The notes beneath the pieces are model-generated. The model did no database searches. It had not been told where the DNA came from and saw only the letters and a list, made by a program, of their open reading frames with translations. Positions 27,306-33,475 of a stretch of 33,475 nucleotides of DNA are shown in pieces; the stretch's first letter is position 1; each line of letters begins with the position of its first letter. The position numbers were made by a program, and so were the translations under genes. Source of the stretch: Putridiphycobacter sp965367695 (lineage in GTDB: Bacteria > Bacteroidota > Bacteroidia > Flavobacteriales_D > Crocinitomicaceae); NCBI GenBank assembly GCA_965367695.1, contig CBDUKB010000004.1, positions 1 through 33,475 on the forward strand. The letters run 5' to 3'.

Positions 27306-27337
27306 TTTGTTTTACATAAGAATCTTATGTATATTTG
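27306..27337 (+). promoter_or_regulatory. Candidate padR promoter
   Basis: TTTG at 27306-27309 and TATATTTG at 27330-27337, separated by 20 bases, match the Bacteroidota -33/-7 consensus. The second palindrome (27313-27331) fills the spacer, so repressor binding would block RNA polymerase. Transcription would begin close to the ATG at 27342, implying a leaderless or very short-leader mRNA. Confidence 0.55.
27313..27331. promoter_or_regulatory. Operator-like palindrome 2 between the promoter boxes
   Basis: A 19-base perfect inverted repeat (9-base arms, TACATAAGA and TCTTATGTA, centre 27322). It lies between the -33 and -7 boxes. An extra half-site TCTTATGTA at 27338-27346 covers the padR start codon. 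Confidence 0.7.
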
Positions 27338-27341
27338 TCTT

Positions 27342-27686
27342 ATGTATTCATCTGAACTAATAAAAGGAACCTTAAAAACCATCATTCTAAATCTTTTGAA
27401 AGAAGAAAACAGAATGTACGGTTATGAAATCACTCAAAAAGTAAAAGAGTTAACCGCTTCGAAAATTAAAATTACGGAAGGCGCACTCTACCCAACCTTG
27501 CACGCTTTAGAAAAGCAAGGTGATTTGACCACTGAAAAAGAATATATTGGGAAACGCGTTCGCAAGTATTACAAGCTCACTGATCAAGGTAAGAAAACTG
27601 TTACTGAAAGAGTGAATGAATTAGCTGATTTTATGCAAACTATGCGCTTTTTATTAGACTTAGATTCACCTTTACATAATGTATAA
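27342..27686 (+). CDS. PadR-family transcriptional regulator
   Basis: The start MYSSELIKGT at 27342 gives 114 residues and the normal PadR length. In-frame ATGs at 27297 and 27327 lie inside the palindromes and only add residues not found in the family. The winged-helix signature is present: KGTLKTIILNLLKEENRMYGYEI, ITEGALYPTLHALEKQGDL and GKRVRKYYKLTDQGKKTV. The stop overlaps the ATG of the next gene by 8 bases, so the regulator and the membrane protein are coupled. Auto-repression through the upstream palindromes is likely; its effector is unknown. Confidence 0.9.
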   Translation: MYSSELIKGTLKTIILNLLKEENRMYGYEITQKVKELTASKIKITEGALYPTLHALEKQGDLTTEKEYIGKRVRKYYKLTDQGKKTVTERVNELADFMQTMRFLLDLDSPLHNV

Positions 27687-28470
27687 AATAAAAGATGCTG
27701 AAATAGAATTTATATTGGCAGACATTACCAAAAGAGGTGTTGTAACTGAAGATGTTAGGATGAACATTTTGGATCATGTTTGTTGTATTATTGAGAATGA
27801 AATCGGTATCGATCAAGATTTCTACGCTTTATATCAACAAACTATTCAAACATTCTATCACAAAGAGTTAAGCGAAATTCAAGATGAAACAAATTTATTA
27901 CTAACCTTTAAAAACTATTACGCTATGAAACGTACATTAAAAATTTCTGGTATCCTTACCATCATATTAATTATGATGGGGGTATTATTTAAAACCATGC
28001 ATTGGCCAGGAGCAGGTATATTGATTGTTTTGAGTCTAACTTCATTCAGTCTCGTGTTTATTCCTTTAAATATTGTCTTAAAATTTAAAGATGATCAAGA
28101 AAGTGGGAATAGAATTATCATGACTTTAGGACTCTTAACTGCTGCAGCCTCAACCATAGGTGTTTTATTCAAAATAATGCATTGGCCTTATGCAAATAAA
28201 ATAATGTTTGGCAGTTTATTGGTATTTATGTTTCTGTTTATCCCTGTTTATTTTATAATTAAATATCGAAGTCCAGAATCAAAATTTAATGCAATTATCA
28301 ACACTACTTTTATGGTGGGAGCAGCAGGAATGCTTTTTGCACTCATTAATTTAGGGCATTCAAAAAAACACATAGAACAAGAGAATGAACATGAATTAAA
28401 GCACCAGCATATAGACAAGCCAATTTCATTTTTATCAAAAGACTATAAAACAGTGAATATCACTTATTGA
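27679..28470 (+). CDS. PadR-linked membrane protein with duplicated GldL-like FKxMHWP motif
   Basis: The 263-residue protein starts with a soluble helical domain (1-80) containing LDHVCCIIENEIG and FYHKELSEIQDET, similar in position to the HAAS-type domains fused to PadR partner proteins. Then come about five membrane helices (87-104, 112-133, 147-164, 174-195, 205-224). Residues 87-138 and 147-198 look like a duplication: both contain GVLFKxMHWP, at 101-110 and 161-170, exactly 60 residues apart. GldL, the T9SS motor stator, has a closely similar FKxMHWPG sequence. It may be a membrane sensor or an ion-coupled component; a link to GldL is by motif only. The His/Glu-rich tail (228-246) is cytoplasmic or periplasmic. 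Confidence 0.78.
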   Translation: MYKIKDAEIEFILADITKRGVVTEDVRMNILDHVCCIIENEIGIDQDFYALYQQTIQTFYHKELSEIQDETNLLLTFKNYYAMKRTLKISGILTIILIMMGVLFKTMHWPGAGILIVLSLTSFSLVFIPLNIVLKFKDDQESGNRIIMTLGLLTAAASTIGVLFKIMHWPYANKIMFGSLLVFMFLFIPVYFIIKYRSPESKFNAIINTTFMVGAAGMLFALINLGHSKKHIEQENEHELKHQHIDKPISFLSKDYKTVNITY

Positions 28471-28500
28471 AATAATTTGTCAATGAAATAATGTGTGAAT

Positions 28501-28536
28501 AAAAAAAGCCCCGACGATACATGTCGGGGCTTTTTT
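28501..28536. terminator. Bidirectional terminator between the GldL-like gene and tRNA-Leu
   Basis: GCCCCGAC (28508-28515) and GTCGGGGC (28523-28530) form an 8-base-pair stem with a 7-base loop, flanked by A7 on the left and T6 on the right, so it works on both strands. The tRNA 3' end is 2 bases away. Confidence 0.92.
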
Positions 28537-28537
28537 G

Positions 28538-28618
28538 TACCCGAGGCCGGGATCGAACCGGCACTCCAATGGAACACGAGTTTGAGTCGTGCGCGTCTAC
28601 CAATTCCGCCACTCGGGC
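28538..28618 (-). tRNA. tRNA-Leu (anticodon CAA)
   Basis: On the minus strand the 81-base sequence starts GCCCGAGTGGCGGAATTGG and folds as a class II leucine tRNA: acceptor stem GCCCGAG/CTCGGGT (first pair G-U), D-loop GGTAGACGCG, anticodon arm CACGA-CTCAAAC-TCGTG with CAA at positions 34-36, a short variable arm and T-arm GCCGGTTCGATCCCGGC. The terminal CCA is not encoded. It reads UUG codons. Confidence 0.95.
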
Positions 28619-28717
28619 ATTTTTTAATCTTGAGCGACTACCATCCCGATAGCTATCGGGACCGCCACTCGGGCATTCTTTAACTTTGAGCGTCAACCAT
28701 CCCGATAGTTATCGGGA
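28606..28717. repeat. 56-base tandem duplication containing the tRNA-Leu 5' end and a palindrome
   Basis: Unit 1 is 28606-28661 and unit 2 is 28662-28717, each 56 bases, identical at 50 of 56 positions, followed by a 4-base start of a third unit. Each has CCGCCACTCGGGC (the complement of the first 13 bases of the tRNA), a T-rich stretch, and the palindrome core CCCGATAGCTATCGGG (perfect at 28645-28660; CCCGATAGTTATCGGG at 28701-28716). It lies in the 5' leader of the tRNA. Confidence 0.9.
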
Positions 28718-28781
28718 CCGCAGCTACCTTTTAAAAGCTGATAGTACTTTTTTAAGGAGGTGCAAATTTATAATTTATTTA

Positions 28782-29174
28782 TTAATTGTTTGCAATTTTA
28801 TCAGCAATTTCTTTTAATTCTTCCTTAGTAAGTTTCAATTTAGGATTAGCAAAGTTCATATCATCCATTTTATTAATTGGAATTAAATGAATATGTGCAT
28901 GTGGCACTTCTAATCCAATCACTGCAACACCTATTCTATTCACTGTTGGATAAGCTAATTTTATTTTTTTAGCTACCGTTTTTGCAAAAACCATCATGGC
29001 AGCCAAACTTTCATCTTCAATATCAAAAATATAATCCACTTCTAATTTTGGAATCACCAATACATGTCCTTTTTGTAAGGGTGAAATATCTAAAAATGCC
29101 AAAAAGTCATCATTTTCTGCAACAATGTTAGCTGGTATTTCTCCATTTATTATTTTGGTAAATATACTGGCCAT
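28782..29174 (-). CDS. HIT-family nucleotide-binding protein
   Basis: The 130-residue protein has FTKIINGEIPANIVAEND (5-22), FLDISPLQKGHVLVIP and the histidine triad PHAHIHLIP with His92, His94 and His96, the middle one the expected nucleophile. Members hydrolyse or transfer nucleoside monophosphates. Its ATG overlaps the greA stop by one base (TAATG). Confidence 0.92.
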   Translation of the reverse strand: MASIFTKIINGEIPANIVAENDDFLAFLDISPLQKGHVLVIPKLEVDYIFDIEDESLAAMMVFAKTVAKKIKLAYPTVNRIGVAVIGLEVPHAHIHLIPINKMDDMNFANPKLKLTKEELKEIADKIANN

Positions 29175-29647
29175 TATCTAGTTATATTTAAAACTTTAAA
29201 ATTCATGATTCCGTTTGGGGTTGTAATTTCAGCAATTTCACCAACTTTTTTACCCAGTAATCCTTTTCCAAAAGGCGAATCAATAGATATTTTTTTCGCT
29301 TTCAAATCTGCCTCATTTTCTGCCACTAAAGTATATTCCATTTTTGCCTTATTCTTTACATTTTCAATTGTAACTTTCGAAAGGATATACACTTTTGAAT
29401 TATCTACTTTAGAGTCATCAATTAAACGTGCATTTGAAACAATATTCTTCAATTTAGCGATTCTTGTCTCCAAATGCCCCTGCTCTTCTTTTGCTGCATG
29501 GTATTCGGCATTTTCCGACAAATCACCCTTATCTCTTGCGTCAGCAATTTGTTGGGTAATAAATGGACGGTCTACAGTTTCTAACTGTTTCAACTCATCT
29601 TTTAATTTTTTTAACCCTTCTGGTGTATAATAACTAATGTCACCCAT
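29174..29647 (-). CDS. greA: Transcription elongation factor GreA
   Basis: GreA rescues backtracked RNA polymerase by stimulating cleavage of the nascent RNA. The 157-residue protein is the usual length, with a coiled-coil N-domain carrying ARDKGDLSENAEY, in which Asp42 and Glu45 are the catalytic acidic pair (41/44 in E. coli), and a C-domain ending SPFGKGLLGKKVGE and GIMNFKVLNI. It is followed by the HIT gene in the same operon. An inverted repeat just upstream (29671-29693) may affect its transcription. Confidence 0.94.
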   Translation of the reverse strand: MGDISYYTPEGLKKLKDELKQLETVDRPFITQQIADARDKGDLSENAEYHAAKEEQGHLETRIAKLKNIVSNARLIDDSKVDNSKVYILSKVTIENVKNKAKMEYTLVAENEADLKAKKISIDSPFGKGLLGKKVGEIAEITTPNGIMNFKVLNITR

Positions 29648-29670
29648 AATAAATTGTTTTTAAACATAAC

Positions 29671-29693
29671 AAGAGAGCCCAAAGGGCTCTCTT
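29671..29693 (-). terminator. Hairpin between the PorV-like gene and greA
   Basis: AAGAGAGCCC and GGGCTCTCTT form a perfect 10-base-pair stem with a 3-base AAA loop. Downstream on the minus strand the tract is only TTATGTTT, so termination may be partial. It could end the porV transcript or act as an attenuator in front of greA. Confidence 0.65.
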
Positions 29694-29716
29694 GAACTAC
29701 AAAGATAATATATTTT

Positions 29717-30793
29717 TTAGTTTAACGAAATCGCTAATCCAATTGTGTGAATTCCACTAAATAAATTTACAGCTTGATAAGCGTATTGTATCCCTAAGTT
29801 ACTTTTATTTTCACCTACTATAGCATCTACTGATAATCCAGCTGTTAATCCGTTTAATGCAGTTGCTCTACCGTCAGCTACATAAGTTTTACTAAAGATT
29901 CCTTTTTCATAAACAAACCCAGCCATTAAATGAAAGGCAGCTTTCCCGATTTCTTTTCCATAATCAGCACCTATTCTCAATTGATCATAAGAAAATGAAT
30001 TAGCAGAAAAGGAACCCGAAATTGTTAATTTATCAGTTTCAGTAAAATTAAAGTCGTAAGCGGCTCCAACGTTCAACAATGAAGGCAATTCAAAAGCATC
30101 AGCTCTTTGTTCTAAAGATGCTAATTCTCCAGTTTCAGGATACTGAATTAGTGTTGCTAACCCATCACCTGAATAAGACATTGTTGGGCCCACATTTTTC
30201 AAAGCGATACCAAATCTAATATTGTCTTCTTCACCCGTAACATATCGGATACCGAAATCAAATCCAATTCCATTTCCTTTAATATTTGCTATAGATTCAG
30301 AAATTACTTTTAAATTAAATCCAGCATAAATAGATTGAGAAAACTCGTGTGCTAATCCAACATTAAAAGTGTTTGCTCTTGGTTTAAAAGTACCAATTCC
30401 ACCTTCAGGTTGATTGACAGTTGTGATATCTATTTCTCCATAAGACAATGAAGTAATTGCAACTGAAAATACAGTTGTTTCACTCACTCTTTGTGCAAAA
30501 CCTGCTGCATTTACATTAATTCCTGCACCAGCCAACCAATTTGTTCTGTCGAACATAATTTCTGTTTTTGGTGTAAAGGCCAATCCTGCAATGTTTGTAT
30601 ACATAGCTGTTAAACCAATATCACTTGCAACACCAGCACTTCCTATACCAATTCCTCTTGCCCAAGGATTGATTAATAACTCTGTTGCTCCAGCAGAACC
30701 AATTCTATTACCGTTACCGGCATACACACCAGTACCAATCAACATCAATCCTACAAAAGCAATTGACTTATTTATATTTTTGTTAATCTTCAT
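29717..30793 (-). CDS. PorV/PorQ-family outer-membrane protein (T9SS-associated)
   Basis: The 358-residue protein has a signal peptide (MKINKNINKSIAFVGLMLIGTGVYA) and the family opening GSAGATELLINPWARGIGIG and SDIGLTAMYTNIAGLAF. The rest is a 14-strand type barrel ending IHTIGLAISLN. PorV shuttles T9SS cargo from the translocon to the attachment complex. It lies 24 bases downstream of a gene for a T9SS cargo on the same strand, not beside a PorU-type C25 peptidase, so this is probably a cargo-associated paralogue rather than the canonical PorV. Confidence 0.85.
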   Translation of the reverse strand: MKINKNINKSIAFVGLMLIGTGVYAGNGNRIGSAGATELLINPWARGIGIGSAGVASDIGLTAMYTNIAGLAFTPKTEIMFDRTNWLAGAGINVNAAGFAQRVSETTVFSVAITSLSYGEIDITTVNQPEGGIGTFKPRANTFNVGLAHEFSQSIYAGFNLKVISESIANIKGNGIGFDFGIRYVTGEEDNIRFGIALKNVGPTMSYSGDGLATLIQYPETGELASLEQRADAFELPSLLNVGAAYDFNFTETDKLTISGSFSANSFSYDQLRIGADYGKEIGKAAFHLMAGFVYEKGIFSKTYVADGRATALNGLTAGLSVDAIVGENKSNLGIQYAYQAVNLFSGIHTIGLAISLN

Positions 30794-30817
30794 AATTTTT
30801 TCTTTAATGAATATAGA

Positions 30818-33475
30818 TTAAATGTTGTTTAAATCAACTCTTCGCATGGTTCCGAACCATTTTAAGATTTTTTCTCCAACACCTGGAACTTCAATGTGAA
30901 TGATATAAACACCACTAGAAATTGGCACACCAACTGTATTTGTTAAATCCCAATTTAAAGAAGTCATTGGATCATCTTTAATATACTGTCTAATTAAAGA
31001 ACCTTGCATATTAAATATTTTCACGTTACATCTTTCAGGTAAGTTTGTTATTTTTATTTGGTTGTCCAATCTACCATCTTCGTATTCACTATACGCATAA
31101 TAAGGATTTGGAACTACATTAATAATATCTAACTTACTTTCTAATTCAGTTGTAACACCAGTACGCACTCTATCATTTTCAGTAATCGTGAATGCATATC
31201 TAGGGATACCCTTGTTAACACCTTTTGTTTCTTCTCTATAAGTATAAGGTTTATTCACTCTCGCTTTGATAGTAACTTTTGTTTCTAAATGATCGTGAAA
31301 TTCAATTCCCATTGGCTCTGCAATCCAAGTACAATAATCAAATACTGCTTCGTGACCAGCTTTTGATTTTTTAGCCAAGTTCTCTTTAATATATGCACCT
31401 TGATCATACGCTGGCATATCACCTTCAGCATCAAACACATATACATAATGCATTCCACCCATCAATGGTTCACCAGTTGAATTAGAATACCTATGTGTTG
31501 GATTCCATTGCATATCATTTCCTCTTTCACCTGCTAACCATGAGTTTTCACCATAAGCCAAGTTTAATCTTTTCCCTGTACTCACATTAATTGCATATCC
31601 AGGGAACCAACCCATTCCTTTATCAGTTGCATCTGAAACTGGTGTACCATCTTTATTAATTGATGTTTGTTCTCTTAATTCAAGTACATCAGCTCCTCCT
31701 ACAGTTTGATTTTCATTGTCATTCATTTCTAATACTGCACATCTGGTCCACAATTCAACACTATCTGTAATCACAATGTCGATATCGTGCATTTTTTCCA
31801 TTTTGAACGTATTAAATTTAGTTTGAGATAGTTTGAAGTAACCTTCATTCGAAACAGTCGACGGATTGTCACCAGGATTCCCCATTGGCATACCATACAC
31901 TTCGTATCCTACATATTTAAATGATGTCATCACCCCGTCTAAAACACCTTCCCATAATTGTGAAGGATCAGAAATTGGCTCTCTATCGTAATAATAACAT
32001 GGATTTCTAACCCATAATGCTGGGTCACATGATGGATCATCATCTGCTGGTGCAACACTTGAACCTGCTCTAATCCAGTTGGTCGTATAATTAATATCAG
32101 AATCAATTACTCCCGACAACCATATTTTAGAAGAATCTTCAAATTTAATGCTACTTGAAATTGGATATGTTGTCCATGAAGCTGAAGATAAATCTCCACC
32201 GTACTCGTATTGTTGCATGCTCACAGACAATCCCCATTCAGGTATAATTTGTTCATTTGCAGTTCCAATATTGTAATGTGCAGTAACTGTATCACTCACT
32301 CCTCCTTCGGTTCTAATTAATCTCCATAAGGCATCAGTTTTAACACCACCTCTTGAAATAGAAGCATTTTTATCCAACTCTAAAATGTACTCTCCTTTTT
32401 GTAAGTTCAAAGGGTCAATAACTTTAATGTCTACAGGTCCTCCTCCATTGGTATATTCGGGAACATCCATTTCGTTGTTTTTTAATATTTCATTAATGGA
32501 TGCAGTTGTTAAATCAAGTTCATTTCCACCATTTCCAATTCCTTCAAGTTGTCTAATTTTTGGTGACCATCCATAATAAGTACCATACACAGTTCCATCA
32601 GCTTCAACACTAGGATTGTGTGGAATAGCTGTCTTTATTTCAATTTGTCCAAATGAAGCAGATCTTCTTGAAACCAAGTAAGGTAATTTCTGACCTTTAA
32701 TTCCATCAGCTGTATTAGGGTCATATTTAGAAAATTCATTATAAGCATAAGAAACAGCAATGTAATGGTATTTTTTATGGTTTACCAAAGTTCTATTTCC
32801 AGTCGCAAATAAATCTTCAGTAATTTTAAATGAGTGATAAAGTCCTTCATTTTTTCCATTCACTTTTACTTTAGGAACAGAAATCCCATCAGATTCATTG
32901 AACTCGTAATTAATTAATTTAGAAACATCATCTACAATATCACATTGTGCAACTAATCTTGCTTTTGTGATATCAGTAATATCAGAAACAGAAGCATCTA
33001 CATTAATCATTTGAAAAATTTGATACCCTTGAAATCTGTATGCTCTGTCATTTAAATTTCCGTCTTCATCTCTAAGTGGTATGTTAATTTCATCAATTTC
33101 TTCATAATTCTCTGTACCGTCTTGCGTACCGTCAAGTAAAATTATTAATTCATTTTCCAATTCTTGAATAGTAATTTTAGGTGCCAATGGTGGTTCTAAT
33201 ATTTGGAAACAAGCATCAAATAAACTTTGTGCCTTTGTATCTGCAGTTTTCATTGCATTTACTGAAGCCAATAAATCTCCATCAAAACTTCTTCCATAAA
33301 CTACACCTACTGTCAAGTTATTTAAAGCACCTGGCTTTAAGGTAAAAGGTCCGGCAACCTGAGCAAATCTTCTATCACCTTTTGTATTGATTGCAGTTAC
33401 TTCTGACCATTCTACACCTGCAGAAACAGAAGGAGCTTGACCAGCAACAGCTGTTCCCCAACCAGCTGGATCAGA
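30818..33475 (-). CDS. Large T9SS cargo protein with C-terminal sorting domain, 5' end beyond window
   Basis: The frame is open to the right edge, giving 885 visible residues; the N-terminus and signal peptide are outside. A TTG at 33316 is an internal Leu, not a start. The last 95 residues (VVPNPYYAYSEYEDGRLDNQIKI, then LPERCNVKIFNMQGSLIRQ, then ISSGVYIIHIEVPG) form a T9SS type A sorting domain. About a dozen residues follow the usual final strand. No catalytic domain is recognised in the visible part; it has beta-rich segments and repeated Tyr, Trp and Asp motifs such as GWSPKIRQLEGIGNGG. The next gene (24 bases) is a PorV-family protein, and the pair is likely an operon. Confidence 0.88.
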   Translation of the reverse strand, partial: SDPAGWGTAVAGQAPSVSAGVEWSEVTAINTKGDRRFAQVAGPFTLKPGALNNLTVGVVYGRSFDGDLLASVNAMKTADTKAQSLFDACFQILEPPLAPKITIQELENELIILLDGTQDGTENYEEIDEINIPLRDEDGNLNDRAYRFQGYQIFQMINVDASVSDITDITKARLVAQCDIVDDVSKLINYEFNESDGISVPKVKVNGKNEGLYHSFKITEDLFATGNRTLVNHKKYHYIAVSYAYNEFSKYDPNTADGIKGQKLPYLVSRRSASFGQIEIKTAIPHNPSVEADGTVYGTYYGWSPKIRQLEGIGNGGNELDLTTASINEILKNNEMDVPEYTNGGGPVDIKVIDPLNLQKGEYILELDKNASISRGGVKTDALWRLIRTEGGVSDTVTAHYNIGTANEQIIPEWGLSVSMQQYEYGGDLSSASWTTYPISSSIKFEDSSKIWLSGVIDSDINYTTNWIRAGSSVAPADDDPSCDPALWVRNPCYYYDREPISDPSQLWEGVLDGVMTSFKYVGYEVYGMPMGNPGDNPSTVSNEGYFKLSQTKFNTFKMEKMHDIDIVITDSVELWTRCAVLEMNDNENQTVGGADVLELREQTSINKDGTPVSDATDKGMGWFPGYAINVSTGKRLNLAYGENSWLAGERGNDMQWNPTHRYSNSTGEPLMGGMHYVYVFDAEGDMPAYDQGAYIKENLAKKSKAGHEAVFDYCTWIAEPMGIEFHDHLETKVTIKARVNKPYTYREETKGVNKGIPRYAFTITENDRVRTGVTTELESKLDIINVVPNPYYAYSEYEDGRLDNQIKITNLPERCNVKIFNMQGSLIRQYIKDDPMTSLNWDLTNTVGVPISSGVYIIHIEVPGVGEKILKWFGTMRRVDLNNI

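Noticed and set aside
28460..28696. Minus-strand frame over the tRNA and terminator
   Set aside because: It runs through a tRNA gene and its terminator; no protein motif.
28752..28760. AAGGAGGTG as a strong Shine-Dalgarno
   Set aside because: No open reading frame follows on that strand, and this phylum rarely uses such sites.
29205..29630. Plus-strand frame of 141 codons
   Set aside because: It lies opposite greA and is a compositional shadow.

Overview
The window is AT-rich, tightly packed chromosomal DNA from a member of the Bacteroidota, most likely a flavobacterial lineage. The signs are a GldM homologue, a PorV-family protein next to a cargo with a type IX secretion (T9SS) C-terminal sorting domain, an N-terminal fragment of a DUF8202/immunoglobulin-like repeat adhesin, a DUF4293 protein, a carboxypeptidase-regulatory/TonB-dependent receptor, several exported lipoproteins, and promoter elements of the Bacteroidota type (TAnnTTTG at -7). 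No phage, insertion sequence, CRISPR array or rRNA is visible. One tRNA is present.

Layout. 1-4160 (minus): an exported thioredoxin-fold (DUF255/YyaL) lipoprotein is followed, with a 4-base stop/start overlap, by a cysteine-containing repeat adhesin that runs off the left edge. 4222-7203 (plus): an M1-type peptidase with a long beta-rich, probably outer-membrane, C-terminus. 7215-8222 (minus): a DUF547 lipoprotein. 8351-11116 (minus): a three-gene operon of ergothioneine-type enzymes, egtB, egtD and a racemase-family protein that lacks its first catalytic cysteine. 11198-11680 (minus): a small barrel protein. 11911-14648 (plus): a carboxypeptidase-regulatory-domain protein and an orphan gldM. 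14675-15943 (minus): a drug-efflux type MFS transporter. 16061-18017 (plus): a GH113-like glycosidase and a TPR-like protein. 18034-20958 (minus): a TonB-dependent receptor. 21121-22284 (plus): a response regulator without an adjacent kinase, and a haem-binding-domain protein.

22281-26440 (minus): a TPR/OmpA-like lipoprotein closed by a clear terminator, then a DUF4293 gene and an ABC-F (Uup-type) gene one base apart. 26548-27063 (minus): folK. 27342-28470 (plus): a PadR regulator overlapping a membrane protein that carries two copies of a GldL-like FKxMHWP motif; it is preceded by two strong and one weaker inverted repeats on helical phase with a promoter. 28501-28717: a bidirectional terminator, tRNA-Leu(CAA) and a 56-base tandem duplication that copies the tRNA 5' end. 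28782-29647 (minus): greA and a HIT protein. 29717-33475 (minus): a T9SS cargo running off the right edge, and a PorV-family barrel.

Most genes concern the cell surface: export, surface proteolysis, outer-membrane uptake and T9SS. The points most worth following up are the PadR/GldL-like unit with its phased operators, the egtB-egtD-racemase operon, the orphan GldM, the peptidase-barrel fusion, the coupling of a CHWC lipoprotein to a cysteine-bearing adhesin, and the tRNA-linked tandem repeat. Promoter calls, substrate calls and functional links are inferences from sequence alone.
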